A stretch of DNA of 15,829 bases from JBJXFK01 sp046155505. Its GTDB lineage: Bacteria > Planctomycetota > Phycisphaerae > UBA1845 > Fen-1342. The notes below the pieces were generated by a model that saw nothing but the letters and a program-made list of their open reading frames with translations, did no database searches and was not told the origin of the DNA. How positions within the stretch are numbered: position 1 is the stretch's first letter; the number at the start of each line of letters is the position of its first letter. Position numbers and translations under genes: made by a program. The stretch is taken from contig JBJXFK010000279.1 in the NCBI GenBank assembly GCA_046155505.1, positions 1-15,829 of the forward strand, written 5' to 3'. Positions 1 to 7,058 of the stretch are shown one piece after another.

Positions 1-619
1 CCATGATCAACTCGCCCATGCGCAGCGCGCTCAGCGGCGTCTGCTCCGCCGGCTTCAGCACGACGCAACATCCCGCCGCCAGCGCGGGGCCCAGCTTCCA
101 CGCCATCATCAGCAGCGGGAAGTTCCACGGAATGATCTGTCCCGCCACGCCCACCGGCTCATGCCGCGTGTAGCAGAAATACGGCCCGTTCACCGGAATC
201 GTCTTGCCCTGCACTTTGTCGGCCCAGCCGGCAAAATAGCGATAGCACGCGATCGTCAGCGGCAAATCGGCCTTGAGCGATTCGCCCAGCGGCTTGCCGT
301 TGTCGAGCGTCTCGAGCATCGCCAACTCTTTCTTATTGGCCTCGATCAGGTCGGCCAGTTTGTAGAGCAGCCGCCCGCGCTCGCTCGCCGACATCTTTTG
401 CGTCCACGGCCCGGTATCGAACGCCCGCCGCGCGGCCTCGACCGCGCGATCGATGTCGGCCTTGTCGCCCTCGGCGACGTGCGCGATGATCTGCTCGGTG
501 GCCGGGTTCATCGTCTCGAACGTGCGGCCGCTGTGCGCGTCCTGCCATTCGCCGTTGATGAGCATTTTGGTTTGTTTGACACTAACTTCCGGCGGTGCGG
601 CGAGAGTGGCGGTGGACAT
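1..619 (-). CDS. aldehyde dehydrogenase family protein (N-terminal part, cut by window edge)
   Basis: This is the first 206 residues of an NAD(P)-dependent aldehyde dehydrogenase, which oxidises aldehydes to carboxylic acids in the cytoplasm. Translation of the minus strand from ATG 619 gives the N-terminal coenzyme-binding domain. Visible motifs are NPATEQ near residue 38, GQIIPWNFPLL at about 160-170 with the oxyanion-hole Asn166, and KPAEQTPLSAL from Lys189, the cofactor-binding segment. The catalytic Glu and Cys lie beyond the left edge. The start is supported by a GGAGG eight bases upstream; a second ATG at residue 19 lacks this support. The length before the edge and the motif spacing match the usual family member of about 490 residues. 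Substrate specificity cannot be read from this half. The gene is divergent from the small gene at 772, with about 150 bp between them. Confidence 0.95.
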   Translation of the reverse strand, partial: MSTATLAAPPEVSVKQTKMLINGEWQDAHSGRTFETMNPATEQIIAHVAEGDKADIDRAVEAARRAFDTGPWTQKMSASERGRLLYKLADLIEANKKELAMLETLDNGKPLGESLKADLPLTIACYRYFAGWADKVQGKTIPVNGPYFCYTRHEPVGVAGQIIPWNFPLLMMAWKLGPALAAGCCVVLKPAEQTPLSALRMGELIM

Positions 620-771
620 AGCAAGAGCCTCCGTTCGAGAGAACTGTGAATATCGCTTCGGCAAGGCAGAGTATATTCGCCGGGCGTGGGGCGAGCGTCA
701 AACGCGATGGCGAGAGACGCGGCCGCGTGGGCGGCGGCGGCAGCGAATTCGTCGACGAACGCACCTTCACA

Positions 772-1005
772 ATGGACGACCACGCCGGTCGCGGGCCGGC
801 ATACATCGCGCCGACCTCGCCCTATGCCGACTGGAAGCCGCAAACATTCGTGCAGCACCCGGCGTACGGCGTCGGGCAAATCGTGACCATCAGCGGCACG
901 ACGCCGCAGACCCGCGCGGTGATCCGCTTTCCGGGGCAAGGCGACAAGACGTTTGTTTTGGAACACGCGCCGATGATCCAAAAACTAGAACGGCCCGCGC
1001 GCTGA
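772..1005 (+). CDS. small protein with UvrD-tail/CarD-like tudor fold
   Basis: A 77-residue protein. Residues 26-73 (FVQHPAYGVGQIVTISG, then AVIRFPGQGDKTFVLEHA) follow the pattern 'v.Hp.yGvGqIv...g...av.F...G.K.fvl..a.m'. That pattern is seen in the C-terminal tudor-like domain of UvrD/PcrA helicases, in DUF3553 proteins and, more distantly, in the RNA-polymerase-binding domain of CarD/TRCF. In those proteins the fold contacts RNA polymerase or nucleic acid; a stand-alone copy could be a small transcription- or repair-associated adaptor, which is inference. The frame is open upstream to a GTG at 646, but the extra sequence is Gly/Arg-rich and not protein-like, so the ATG at 772 is preferred. 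No Shine-Dalgarno is visible. The gene diverges from the aldehyde dehydrogenase. Confidence 0.6.
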   Translation: MDDHAGRGPAYIAPTSPYADWKPQTFVQHPAYGVGQIVTISGTTPQTRAVIRFPGQGDKTFVLEHAPMIQKLERPAR

Positions 1006-1106
1006 CTGCCCGCGCGTCGACGCGGGTCCATCCAAATCGGGAGACCCGACGGCGGCGCGCGGGTTTGCAGGTTCGTGCGCAGCGGCTCGCTGGTAGGCGC
1101 GCGTTT

Positions 1107-1157
1107 CCCAGATGGTCAAGTTTGCGTTGCGGCGTGACATTTTGTTGACCATCTGGG
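1107..1157. repeat. perfect 13-bp inverted repeat, 25-base spacer
   Basis: The arms CCCAGATGGTCAA (1107-1119) and TTGACCATCTGGG (1145-1157) are exact reverse complements around 25 bases. The structure lies about 100 bp downstream of the tudor-like gene. It could fold as a long hairpin in RNA or act as an operator; there is no T tract to make it a standard terminator. A 64-codon minus-strand frame (985-1179) crosses it but has no ribosome binding site. Confidence 0.6.
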
Positions 1158-1411
1158 CCAGATTGATTGGATCGGTCATTTTATCGGGTGCGAATTCCGT
1201 CGCTGGCGGCTAGTTGAGCGACGAGAGTCGAGTTGGCGCAGTGTGGGCCACGCGTGAAGCGTAGGCGCGTGCGTGATGCGACGCGCGCTGCGGTGGAGAC
1301 GAATGCGCGTGATGGGCGGAATTGAGCGGCGGCGAACGCGTTTGAGCGGAGTTTGGCGGGCGCACGGCCGGCGGATCAGGGTCAGCGCGGGTCGCCGTGT
1401 GCTTCGGGTTA

Positions 1412-1459
1412 CTGGGGATCTTCGTAGCCGATCCGCGCCGTCGCTCGGGTTCGGTATGG
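1412..1459 (-). pseudogene. relic resembling the 3' end of the gene at 4147-4851
   Basis: On the minus strand this stretch reads YRTRATARIGYEDPQ followed by TAA. The neighbouring gene at 4147 ends IRTGATAWIGYQEPK followed by TGA. The bases also align without gaps over about 48 nt, with most positions identical. Upstream of the match the similarity stops, and a dispersed repeat (1482-1547) lies there instead. I infer a leftover 3' tail of a paralogous copy, but a shared short repeat is also possible. Confidence 0.4.
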
Positions 1460-1481
1460 TTGTCGTGGATCGGTCGGCGTG

Positions 1482-1547
1482 GAAGACATGCCGACCCCGG
1501 AGTACCGGTATCGGTATGGCACCGGAATTGTCGCAATGCCACCCGCC
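1482..1547 (-). repeat. dispersed intergenic repeat, copy 1 (related to 9292-9349)
   Basis: This segment begins on the plus strand with GAAGACATGCC and ends with ATGCCACCCGCC. The segment at 9292-9349 has the same ends and a related GGTA..CGG..TGGC..GGA core, at roughly two-thirds identity with one short gap. Both copies lie outside genes and beside other repeats or gene relics. They probably belong to a family spread through this genome. Confidence 0.45.
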
Positions 1548-1661
1548 GAACTGCATCCCGCGGAACCGTCTGCAGTATTCGCTTTACATCCGGCGGCCGA
1601 GCGAGCTATCATCGGGCGATTGTCCGATCCAGACTCCCGCACTTCACACAAGGATCACGCC

Positions 1662-4040
1662 GTGCCTAAAACGAACCGATATTGGACTGCGCGCGCGGTC
1701 GCACCCCGTAGCAGCGCGATTCGCAATTGCAGCCGTGGTCGATTTGAGGCCTTCGTCGTTTCGGCCACATTGCTGCTTGCCCCATCTGCCGCGTTTGCGC
1801 AGTGCAATGGCTTTGCGGTAACGCAATCGACCGGAGCGCTGATCGTTCCGGGTGTTACGGATATCGGTAATCACTGCGACGACTGCACGACGAACGTCAC
1901 GCTGCCGTTTCCTGTGTCGCTTTACGGGGCCACATACTCCAGCGCGCGAATCAGCAGCAACGGAAACGTCCAGTTCACGACCAACGACGGGGCATACTCG
2001 AACGATTGCCTGCCGCAGGCTGGTACGCTCGGCGTGGCGATTTGTCCGCATTGGGATGACCATCTCACCGACGGCGCGAACGAGGGCATCTTCACTTCCG
2101 TCAGCGGATCGCCGCCGCAGCGCGTTTTCAATATCGAGTGGCGGTGTCGCTATTACTCGGGTGGGGGATCGCTCAATTTTGAGCTGCGCTTGTTCGAGGA
2201 CAATTCGCATTTCGAGGTGATTTACGGCCGACTCGATGAAGACGGCGCGAATGCGACCGTCGGCGTCCAACACCCGAGCCTTCCAGCAACCCAATACTCC
2301 TGCAACAACGCTGGGGTGTTGAGTTCTGGAATGCGGCTCTCGTTTGCCTGTTACAACGGCCCAACGGGTACGGCCACAGCGTTTCCCAACCCCGTCTACG
2401 CCTGCGAGGACGATGGCGTCACACTCCTGACGGTGAACGTGACGCCGGGATCAAACCCGCCCAGCACGGGTATCGCGGTGCAGACCGATCTGTCCAGCAT
2501 CGGCGGCAGCGCCAATCAGGCTTTTTTCAATAACGGAACCAATGGCGACGAAACTGCCGGTGACGGCGTCTGGAGTTTTGAATGGATCGTTCCTGAGCTG
2601 ACCGCCGCGGGCGACAAGAACATCCCATATACGTTGAGCGACGCGCAAGGCCGGTCCACAACGGGTGCGCTGGCGCTGACGGTCAACCCGTGCGCTTCGA
2701 CGGGGCCTGATGTCATTGTTCGCAACCTGACCGACGTGAACTACTACGGCGCGATGGGCAACGTCTCGGCGTACGCAATCGGCACCGACGCCTGCAACAT
2801 TGGCGACTTTCCCGCGCTATGGATTCAGGGCGGAACACAACACCCCGTCATCGCGCAGAACATGTATCGATTGATGAACGGACGCTTTGAGCAGATCGGG
2901 CAGTCGTTCCTCAAGCACGGGTTTCAATCACTGAACTCGCCGGGTTGTGGAACTTGCGTGCAACCGCCCCTCGGCGGTGCGCAGCTTGGGGTGGGCTGCT
3001 CGGATGTCTACGGCGCAGGCTATAACGGGAGTCAGGGCAACCTCGGTCGCCGCTCGACGTGCAACGCGACGACGGGTGCGTATTCCTGGCCACCTCCACC
3101 CCCGCCGCCGGCGGCAGACGTGCTTGGACAGCGGTTGCAGGTCTTTACCGCAGACATAAATCCCGCGCTCAATCCGGGGGCGCAGTATTTCGGGGAGGCT
3201 CAGTACGTCACGGCCGATGACGCGCAGTGGTCGCAGGACGGCGCGCCGGCTCGGAACGGTTTGAACAACGCCTCGTATCAGCGACTCTCATTCAGCAACA
3301 CGACTTCCGCGCCGACCATTGTCGGTCCGCCGCAGCTCACGTCGCCGGCGATTCGGGCTTGGAAGGATGTAGATCCGTCCGTCTCAATCAACGTTGCCGA
3401 CTACGTCGACAACTCATTGCCGGGGCCGGGAATCGTTTGCCGATTCTGGGTTGCGGCGAAGGCGACGGACAACGGCGACGGCACGTGGCACTACGAATAT
3501 GCGGTCTTCAACTTGAACTCGGACCGCGCCGGGGGCGGTTTCATCGTTCCGGTTTCGCGTGGAGTCACGGTTTCGAACATCGGGTTCCATGGTGTGTTTT
3601 CACATTCCGGCGAGCCCTATCCGAACACCGCGACCAATCCTGCCAACTGGATCGGGGCGCCATCGGACAACTCTGTCCGCTGGGTCACGGCCGAATCGTA
3701 CCTTCCGCCAAACGGCGATAATGCGAATGCGCTGCGCTGGGGCACGCTCTACAACTTCCGGTTCGACGCGGACGTCGCACCGAGGTCTGGCGACGTGAGC
3801 GTCGTGCTCTTCAAGCCGGGTGACGTTCAATCGGCCGAGGCCACCGCGATTGTGGTGCCGGGCATTCCTGGTGACGTGACGGGCGATGGTCACGTCGATT
3901 TGAACGATCTTGCGTTGCTCCTGACTGCTTTCGGCACTTGCAGTTCGGATGCTGGATTCAACGCCGCGGCGGACGTGAACGGCAACGGTTGCGTCGAGTT
4001 GACCGATCTTGCAACGCTGCTGTCGAATTTCGGCCTGTAG
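1662..4040 (+). CDS. secreted protein with C-terminal dockerin-like repeat
   Basis: A 792-residue exported protein. The GTG at 1662 is chosen because AAGGA lies seven bases upstream and it gives a signal peptide: a basic N region, then FVVSATLLLAPSAAFA with cleavage after residue 46 before QCNGF. The frame stays open upstream to 1479, but that part overlaps a repeat. Residues about 60-200 (SLYGATYSSARISSNGNVQF and onward) resemble the nidogen-like 'yG..y....isSNG...F' fold of surface proteins. An Ig-like segment (about 265-350) and a beta-rich region with a Pro run (SWPPPPPPP) follow. The C-terminus has two EF-hand-like calcium loops, DVTGDGHVDLNDL and DVNGNGCVELTDL, ending LLSNFGL, which is the planctomycete dockerin pattern. 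A role in the envelope or in cell-surface assembly is inferred; no catalytic motif is seen. Confidence 0.85.
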   Translation: MPKTNRYWTARAVAPRSSAIRNCSRGRFEAFVVSATLLLAPSAAFAQCNGFAVTQSTGALIVPGVTDIGNHCDDCTTNVTLPFPVSLYGATYSSARISSNGNVQFTTNDGAYSNDCLPQAGTLGVAICPHWDDHLTDGANEGIFTSVSGSPPQRVFNIEWRCRYYSGGGSLNFELRLFEDNSHFEVIYGRLDEDGANATVGVQHPSLPATQYSCNNAGVLSSGMRLSFACYNGPTGTATAFPNPVYACEDDGVTLLTVNVTPGSNPPSTGIAVQTDLSSIGGSANQAFFNNGTNGDETAGDGVWSFEWIVPELTAAGDKNIPYTLSDAQGRSTTGALALTVNPCASTGPDVIVRNLTDVNYYGAMGNVSAYAIGTDACNIGDFPALWIQGGTQHPVIAQNMYRLMNGRFEQIGQSFLKHGFQSLNSPGCGTCVQPPLGGAQLGVGCSDVYGAGYNGSQGNLGRRSTCNATTGAYSWPPPPPPPAADVLGQRLQVFTADINPALNPGAQYFGEAQYVTADDAQWSQDGAPARNGLNNASYQRLSFSNTTSAPTIVGPPQLTSPAIRAWKDVDPSVSINVADYVDNSLPGPGIVCRFWVAAKATDNGDGTWHYEYAVFNLNSDRAGGGFIVPVSRGVTVSNIGFHGVFSHSGEPYPNTATNPANWIGAPSDNSVRWVTAESYLPPNGDNANALRWGTLYNFRFDADVAPRSGDVSVVLFKPGDVQSAEATAIVVPGIPGDVTGDGHVDLNDLALLLTAFGTCSSDAGFNAAADVNGNGCVELTDLATLLSNFGL

Positions 4041-4146
4041 GTTGTAGGTATCGGAACGCGGCGTGGCTCGTGCAATCCTCGAGTCCGCCGCTCGCGCTGG
4101 TGGACCGGCCGCACGTCCTCGCAGCGGCATCATCGTTTGTTGCGGA

Positions 4147-4851
4147 TCACTTGGGCTCTTGGTAGCCGATCCACGCTGTCGCGCCGGTTCGGATCGCCGC
4201 CTTCAGGACTGCGGTTGAAAATTCCGCCGGGTCTTCTTTGTGACGCGACGGGTCAGCGGAGCGGTGCACGATGGTCTCGGCGATGTGAAGCAGTTCGTCG
4301 ATAGTTTCGGGCAGGAGCGGTACGCCGGCACCGGTCGTCATGGCCATATCGTCAAAGTAAAGCGTGCGCACACCGAGAACGCCGCCCTCGGCGGCGTGAT
4401 GGCTCATGCTCAGGTCCGTCAGGTGGAACGACCCGCGCGTCAATACGTCCGTTACGTCGACGCCGGCGTCGGGGACGCAGCGATCGATGCGGACGATTCG
4501 GTGCGTGGCGTTCAACATCGCCTGGGCGACGGCGTGATCCTCATGCTGCGGCGCAGCGGGATGGTGGCGGAAGTATCGCCGCACGGGGGTCAACCCGTCG
4601 TGAGCGCGGTGGTTGTAGATGGCATAGTCCATCAGCAGCGTCATTTCGGCTTCGGAATCGAAGACGATCGTCTTGTGTGTCACCATGCCGAGCGCCTTGG
4701 CACTCGACTTGAATCCGTCGCGACCGAGCGTGCGGGCGATCACGCTTTGCAACTCACTCACCCGGAGCCGGATGCGGCGGTAGCGGTCGATCGGGGATTC
4801 GATCTGGGTCTCGGCTGCGGCGGTGCGTTTTGGGAATGCTAGCTTGAACAT
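4147..4851 (-). CDS. conserved hypothetical protein
   Basis: A 234-residue soluble protein with no signal peptide or membrane segment. The ATG at 4851 has GAGGTG five bases upstream. I recognise no named domain. The N-terminal part contains KALGMVTHKTIVFDSEAEM and a segment ending HDGLTPVRRYFRHHP. The middle (VDVTDVLTRGSFHLTDLSMS, then LYFDDMAMTTGAGVPL) recalls a type of uncharacterised protein that I know only as hypothetical, with a 'G..v.DlL....f...d.sms...G...g.R....d..mTTGaglP' pattern. The C-terminus TAWIGYQEPK matches the relic at 1412-1459, which suggests paralogues in this genome. It is convergent with the dockerin gene, with a gap of 106 bp. Function is unknown. Confidence 0.75.
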   Translation of the reverse strand: MFKLAFPKRTAAAETQIESPIDRYRRIRLRVSELQSVIARTLGRDGFKSSAKALGMVTHKTIVFDSEAEMTLLMDYAIYNHRAHDGLTPVRRYFRHHPAAPQHEDHAVAQAMLNATHRIVRIDRCVPDAGVDVTDVLTRGSFHLTDLSMSHHAAEGGVLGVRTLYFDDMAMTTGAGVPLLPETIDELLHIAETIVHRSADPSRHKEDPAEFSTAVLKAAIRTGATAWIGYQEPK

Positions 4852-4944
4852 TGCGACACCTCAGCGGGTGTTACGTTGGTTTTCTGGCGGTGCGGCGCGC
4901 AGCTCCGTTGTCGCGTACCGCTGATCTGCGTGCAACTGCTCGGC

Positions 4945-5157
4945 GTGCCACTGCTCTGTGAGCAGTGAATTGGGCAGCGGGGCGACGCGCGGAAGTCGGC
5001 GACGCAGCGACGGAGCGGTGACTTCGGCGGCGAAGGAACGGCAACCGACCTTGCGAGCAGACCTTTCGCGTTCATGCCGGTTCCTCACTGCCGCGACACA
5101 CTGCTCACAGAGCGGTGGCACGCGCACGGTTTTCTTAGCCCGACCGTGCCACCCGCC
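4945..5157. repeat. element A: 177-bp REPIN/MITE-like element plus extension
   Basis: The core (4945-5121) is bounded by 23-bp inverted repeats (4945-4967 and 5099-5121, one mismatch). Each contains a hairpin with an eight-base stem CACTGCTC/GAGCAGTG and a three-base loop (TGT on the left, ACA on the right; the right stem has one mismatch). A further 36 bases to 5157 are conserved and bring a second inverted pair, GTGGCACG/CGTGCCAC. The whole block matches element B (6716-6928) with 16 differences in about 213 bp and no gaps, in the same orientation. Two inverted hairpins around a spacer is the layout of REPINs, which are moved by RAYT transposases. No transposase gene is in the window, so the mobile class is inferred. 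Confidence 0.75.
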
Positions 5158-5158
5158 G

Positions 5159-5379
5159 AGTAGGGCGAAATAACGGTCGATCAAACCTTTGAGCCAGAAG
5201 TACGACGGCAGGCCGCGCTGTCGGACGGCTTCGCGCGAATCGATCAGCTGAATTGTTCGTGCATCGCCCGCGTCTCCACGCATCCGACCCGCCTCAACGA
5301 AGCACTGCCGCACGGTTCGCCCCGACGCCGATGTCAGGTTGATTGTGCAAGTGTAGCCTAAGCCGTTACGGCACAGCAA
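5159..5379 (-). pseudogene. protein-like fragment next to element A, possibly a sugar-transferase N-terminus
   Basis: The minus-strand frame reads as plausible protein, with residues such as IQLIDSREAVRQRGLPSYF and WLKGLIDRYFALLGG, until it runs into element A, where the composition changes. The last part resembles the 'K.l.D...Al.gl' start of the membrane segment of bacterial sugar transferases (undecaprenyl-phosphate glycosyltransferases), but the hydrophobic continuation is missing. An ATG at 5283 has GAGG eight bases upstream; the TTG at 5379 has none. Calling it a truncated sugar transferase is a weak inference. It could be an unrelated small gene. Confidence 0.3.
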
Positions 5380-5434
5380 AGACTGGAGTGCTCGTATTCG
5401 ATTCCGTCGAATGCTGAAGAGCGGGTGGATTCTC

Positions 5435-6523
5435 TCACTTCTTGGCGGACTTCTCGGCTGCTTCTACCAATCGCACGACCGCCTCATCGAGCTCCTTCTC
5501 GCGCAGATCTCGATGGCGAATCCTGCCTTCGTGATCGATTACGTACGTGGTCGGCCAATTGTAGATGTTCCATTCCGTCGCAATCCGCCCTTTTTCGCCG
5601 TCGAGAATATTCAGCCATGTCATGCGCTCTTTCGCGAGCATGCGCTTGAGCGCCGCAACGTCCGAGTCACTGCTTACCGCGAGCAGTGCGAACGGTCGAC
5701 CGCGCATGCGCTCACTCAATTCGCGCAGGTGCGGCAACATTTGTCGGCATGGCCAGCACCACGTCGCCCAGAAGTCGATGACAACAACTTTCCCAGCATG
5801 ATCCGCAAGCCGAATCGTCTGTCCGTCCGGGTCCTTGCCTTCCAACGGCGGAACGACCATCCCGATCTGCAGTCGTTCCAATTCGAAGATAAAACCACGC
5901 GCTTCGGCGGCGGCCTTCGTGACCTCGAAGTCCGACAGTACGCTGCGCATCAATTCGAGCGCCCGTGATCGATTCTGCGCGACGACATCGACCGGTAGTG
6001 CCGTATCGCCGGACTTGTCTAGTTGAAGTGTAAAGCCGAGCAGGAACCTCCCAAGCGCCCGCGATTCCGAATCTGCGCCTCTCGCCCCGATCCGCTCGAA
6101 AAGACGCAGCAGCGATTCTCGTTCCGCGCACAGGGCCGCGACACGCAAATCGCCTGCGAAAGATAGCAGCTTGGTCGAATCCGCATGATCACGAGCGAGT
6201 CGATCGGCAGCTTGGGCCGCCGATCGCTGCCCGCCTTCGCGCAGCCCGCGACTGTTGACCAGCAGCCACATGAGCGGCTCGATCGCATCGTCGCCTTTCA
6301 GCGACTCGACCAGTTTCTGCACACGCGGTACAAAATCGTTCGCAGGGCCGTTCTTGTAGAGTTCTGCCGCCTCGGGCTTGCCTTCCAGTTCCGACAATCG
6401 CCCGAACCACTGCTGTTGCGCGACCGTGAACTCAGTTTTGATCGTATCGAAATCCTCAGCCTTCGCGGCCGTCGCGAGCAACGCGAAACAACCCAATACG
6501 CATGTAGCGGCGCGATAGCTCAT
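5435..6523 (-). CDS. exported TlpA-like thioredoxin-fold protein
   Basis: A 362-residue protein with an N-terminal signal peptide (cleavage likely after residue 22, ATAAKA before EDFD) and a C-terminal redoxin/TlpA domain from about residue 220. The active site is FWATWCWPC, with Cys256 and Cys259 forming the CxxC pair. The cis-proline follows in NWPTTYVID (Pro324). Such proteins act outside the cytoplasm as thiol-disulfide oxidoreductases. Residues 23-215 form a helical domain without a name that I can give; long N-terminal extensions are common in planctomycete TlpA-like proteins. The ATG at 6523 has GGAG six bases upstream. It stands alone between two direct copies of the 177-bp element, so no partner gene indicates its substrate. 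Confidence 0.9.
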   Translation of the reverse strand: MSYRAATCVLGCFALLATAAKAEDFDTIKTEFTVAQQQWFGRLSELEGKPEAAELYKNGPANDFVPRVQKLVESLKGDDAIEPLMWLLVNSRGLREGGQRSAAQAADRLARDHADSTKLLSFAGDLRVAALCAERESLLRLFERIGARGADSESRALGRFLLGFTLQLDKSGDTALPVDVVAQNRSRALELMRSVLSDFEVTKAAAEARGFIFELERLQIGMVVPPLEGKDPDGQTIRLADHAGKVVVIDFWATWCWPCRQMLPHLRELSERMRGRPFALLAVSSDSDVAALKRMLAKERMTWLNILDGEKGRIATEWNIYNWPTTYVIDHEGRIRHRDLREKELDEAVVRLVEAAEKSAKK

Positions 6524-6616
6524 CTCTCACTCCGATCGCCGATGTGGCGCGCACCATGATCGTCGGCGCGCATCTATGCCGCAAGCTTGCGGTCGTGACG
6601 GATCAACGTCAGGCGA

Positions 6617-6715
6617 TTACTCGCCCTTATGCAACCTCTGCCGCAGCCGCGCATCAATGAACGGCTGAATATCCCCATCCAGGCGGCTGGCACGGTCCGC
6701 GACGGACCCCGCCGG
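6617..6715 (-). pseudogene. release factor 2-like C-terminal fragment beside element B
   Basis: The minus strand reads SRLDGDIQPFIDARLRQRL, then HKGE and a TAA stop. It matches the usual C-terminal pattern of peptide chain release factor 2 (vLdGdl..FI.a.L). Nothing upstream of it is release factor: the sequence changes directly into element B at 6716. I infer the 3' scrap of a prfB copy left by rearrangement or by the element. The match is short, about 20 residues, so chance or another family cannot be excluded. Confidence 0.4.
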
Positions 6716-6928
6716 GTACCACTGCTCTGTGAGCAGTGAATTGGGCAGCGAGGCGACGTGCGAAAGTCGGCGACGCAGAGACGGCGCGGTGATTTCGGCG
6801 ACGAAGGAACGGCAACCGAGCTCGCGAGCGCACGTTTCGCGTTCATGGCGGTTCCTCACTGCCGCGACACACTGCTCACAGAGCAGTGGCACGCGCACGG
6901 TTTTCTTAGCCCGACCGTTCCACCTGCC
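6716..6928. repeat. element B: second copy of the 177-bp element plus extension
   Basis: The core (6716-6892) has the same length and orientation as element A. Its 23-bp inverted ends are 6716-6738 and 6870-6892, with one mismatch. Both end hairpins have perfect eight-base stems. The conserved right extension runs to 6928; here the outer pair carries one mismatch (CGTTCCAC). Together with element A it brackets the TlpA-like gene, the starts of the two copies lying 1771 bp apart. Confidence 0.75.
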
Positions 6929-6962
6929 CGATTCGAAATCGATAGGTGGCGCGACCGAGCGA

Positions 6963-7036
6963 CGACGCCGAATGGATGCTTGGAATTCCCGCAATAGCTC
7001 CCGCAGACGCTTGACGGAGGCTCGCTCATCAATGCC
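6963..7036 (-). repeat. repeat family R2, copy 1, after dinD
   Basis: Read on the minus strand, it begins GGCATTGATGAGCGAGCC about 23 bases after the dinD stop and continues through AAGCGTCTGCGGGAGCT and CCAAGCATCCATTCGGCG. It matches copy 2 (8146-8220) over its whole length, with a few substitutions and one short indel. The first 37 bases also match copy 3 (9352-9388). Confidence 0.7.
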
Positions 7037-7058
7037 AACCGCCGCGCGCCGGCGGATG

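Larger units (their letters stand above)
1006..1661. other. 656-base gap with repeats, no convincing gene
   Basis: I see no convincing gene here. Open frames exist on both strands but are Arg/Pro-rich and look like GC-rich shadows. What can be recognised is a GC hairpin just after the stop at 1005 (arms 1009-1014 and 1021-1026, no T tract), a 13-bp inverted repeat (1107-1157), a short relic resembling the 3' end of the gene at 4147 (1412-1459) and a dispersed repeat (1482-1547). The right end carries the ribosome binding site of the next gene. Confidence 0.5.
4852..5434. other. 583-base gap holding element A and a gene fragment
   Basis: The gap between the hypothetical gene and the 3' end of the TlpA-like gene carries a 177-bp inverted-repeat-bounded element (4945-5121), its conserved right-hand extension (to 5157), and a protein-like fragment (5159-5379). 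A continuous minus-strand frame (4861-5379, TTG start) runs through all of this. I regard it as a chimera of fragment plus repeat, not an intact gene. Confidence 0.55.
6524..7058. other. 535-base gap with element B, a gene tail and a repeat
   Basis: Reading leftward from dinD, the gap holds a GC hairpin four bases after the dinD stop (arms CCGCCG 7039-7044 and CGGCGG 7050-7055, no T tract), repeat family R2 copy 1 (6963-7036), element B (6716-6928), a release-factor-like tail (6617-6715) and about 90 bases upstream of the TlpA-like gene. Frames crossing these parts are chimeric and are not listed as genes. Confidence 0.5.

Noticed and set aside
1006..1661. Several Arg/Pro-rich frames on both strands
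   Set aside because: They overlap one another and the repeats, have no ribosome binding sites and resemble no protein family.
4861..5379. A 172-residue minus-strand gene
   Set aside because: It reads through element A, whose second copy sits in a different protein context (6617-6994), and its TTG start has no ribosome binding site. It is better seen as fragment plus repeat.
6579..6592. 14-bp palindrome CCGCAAGCTTGCGG upstream of the TlpA-like gene
   Set aside because: A palindrome of this length is expected about once by chance in a window of this size, and it has no other supporting context.
6617..6994. A 125-residue minus-strand gene
   Set aside because: It is a chimera of repeat R2, element B and a release-factor-like tail, with no supported start.
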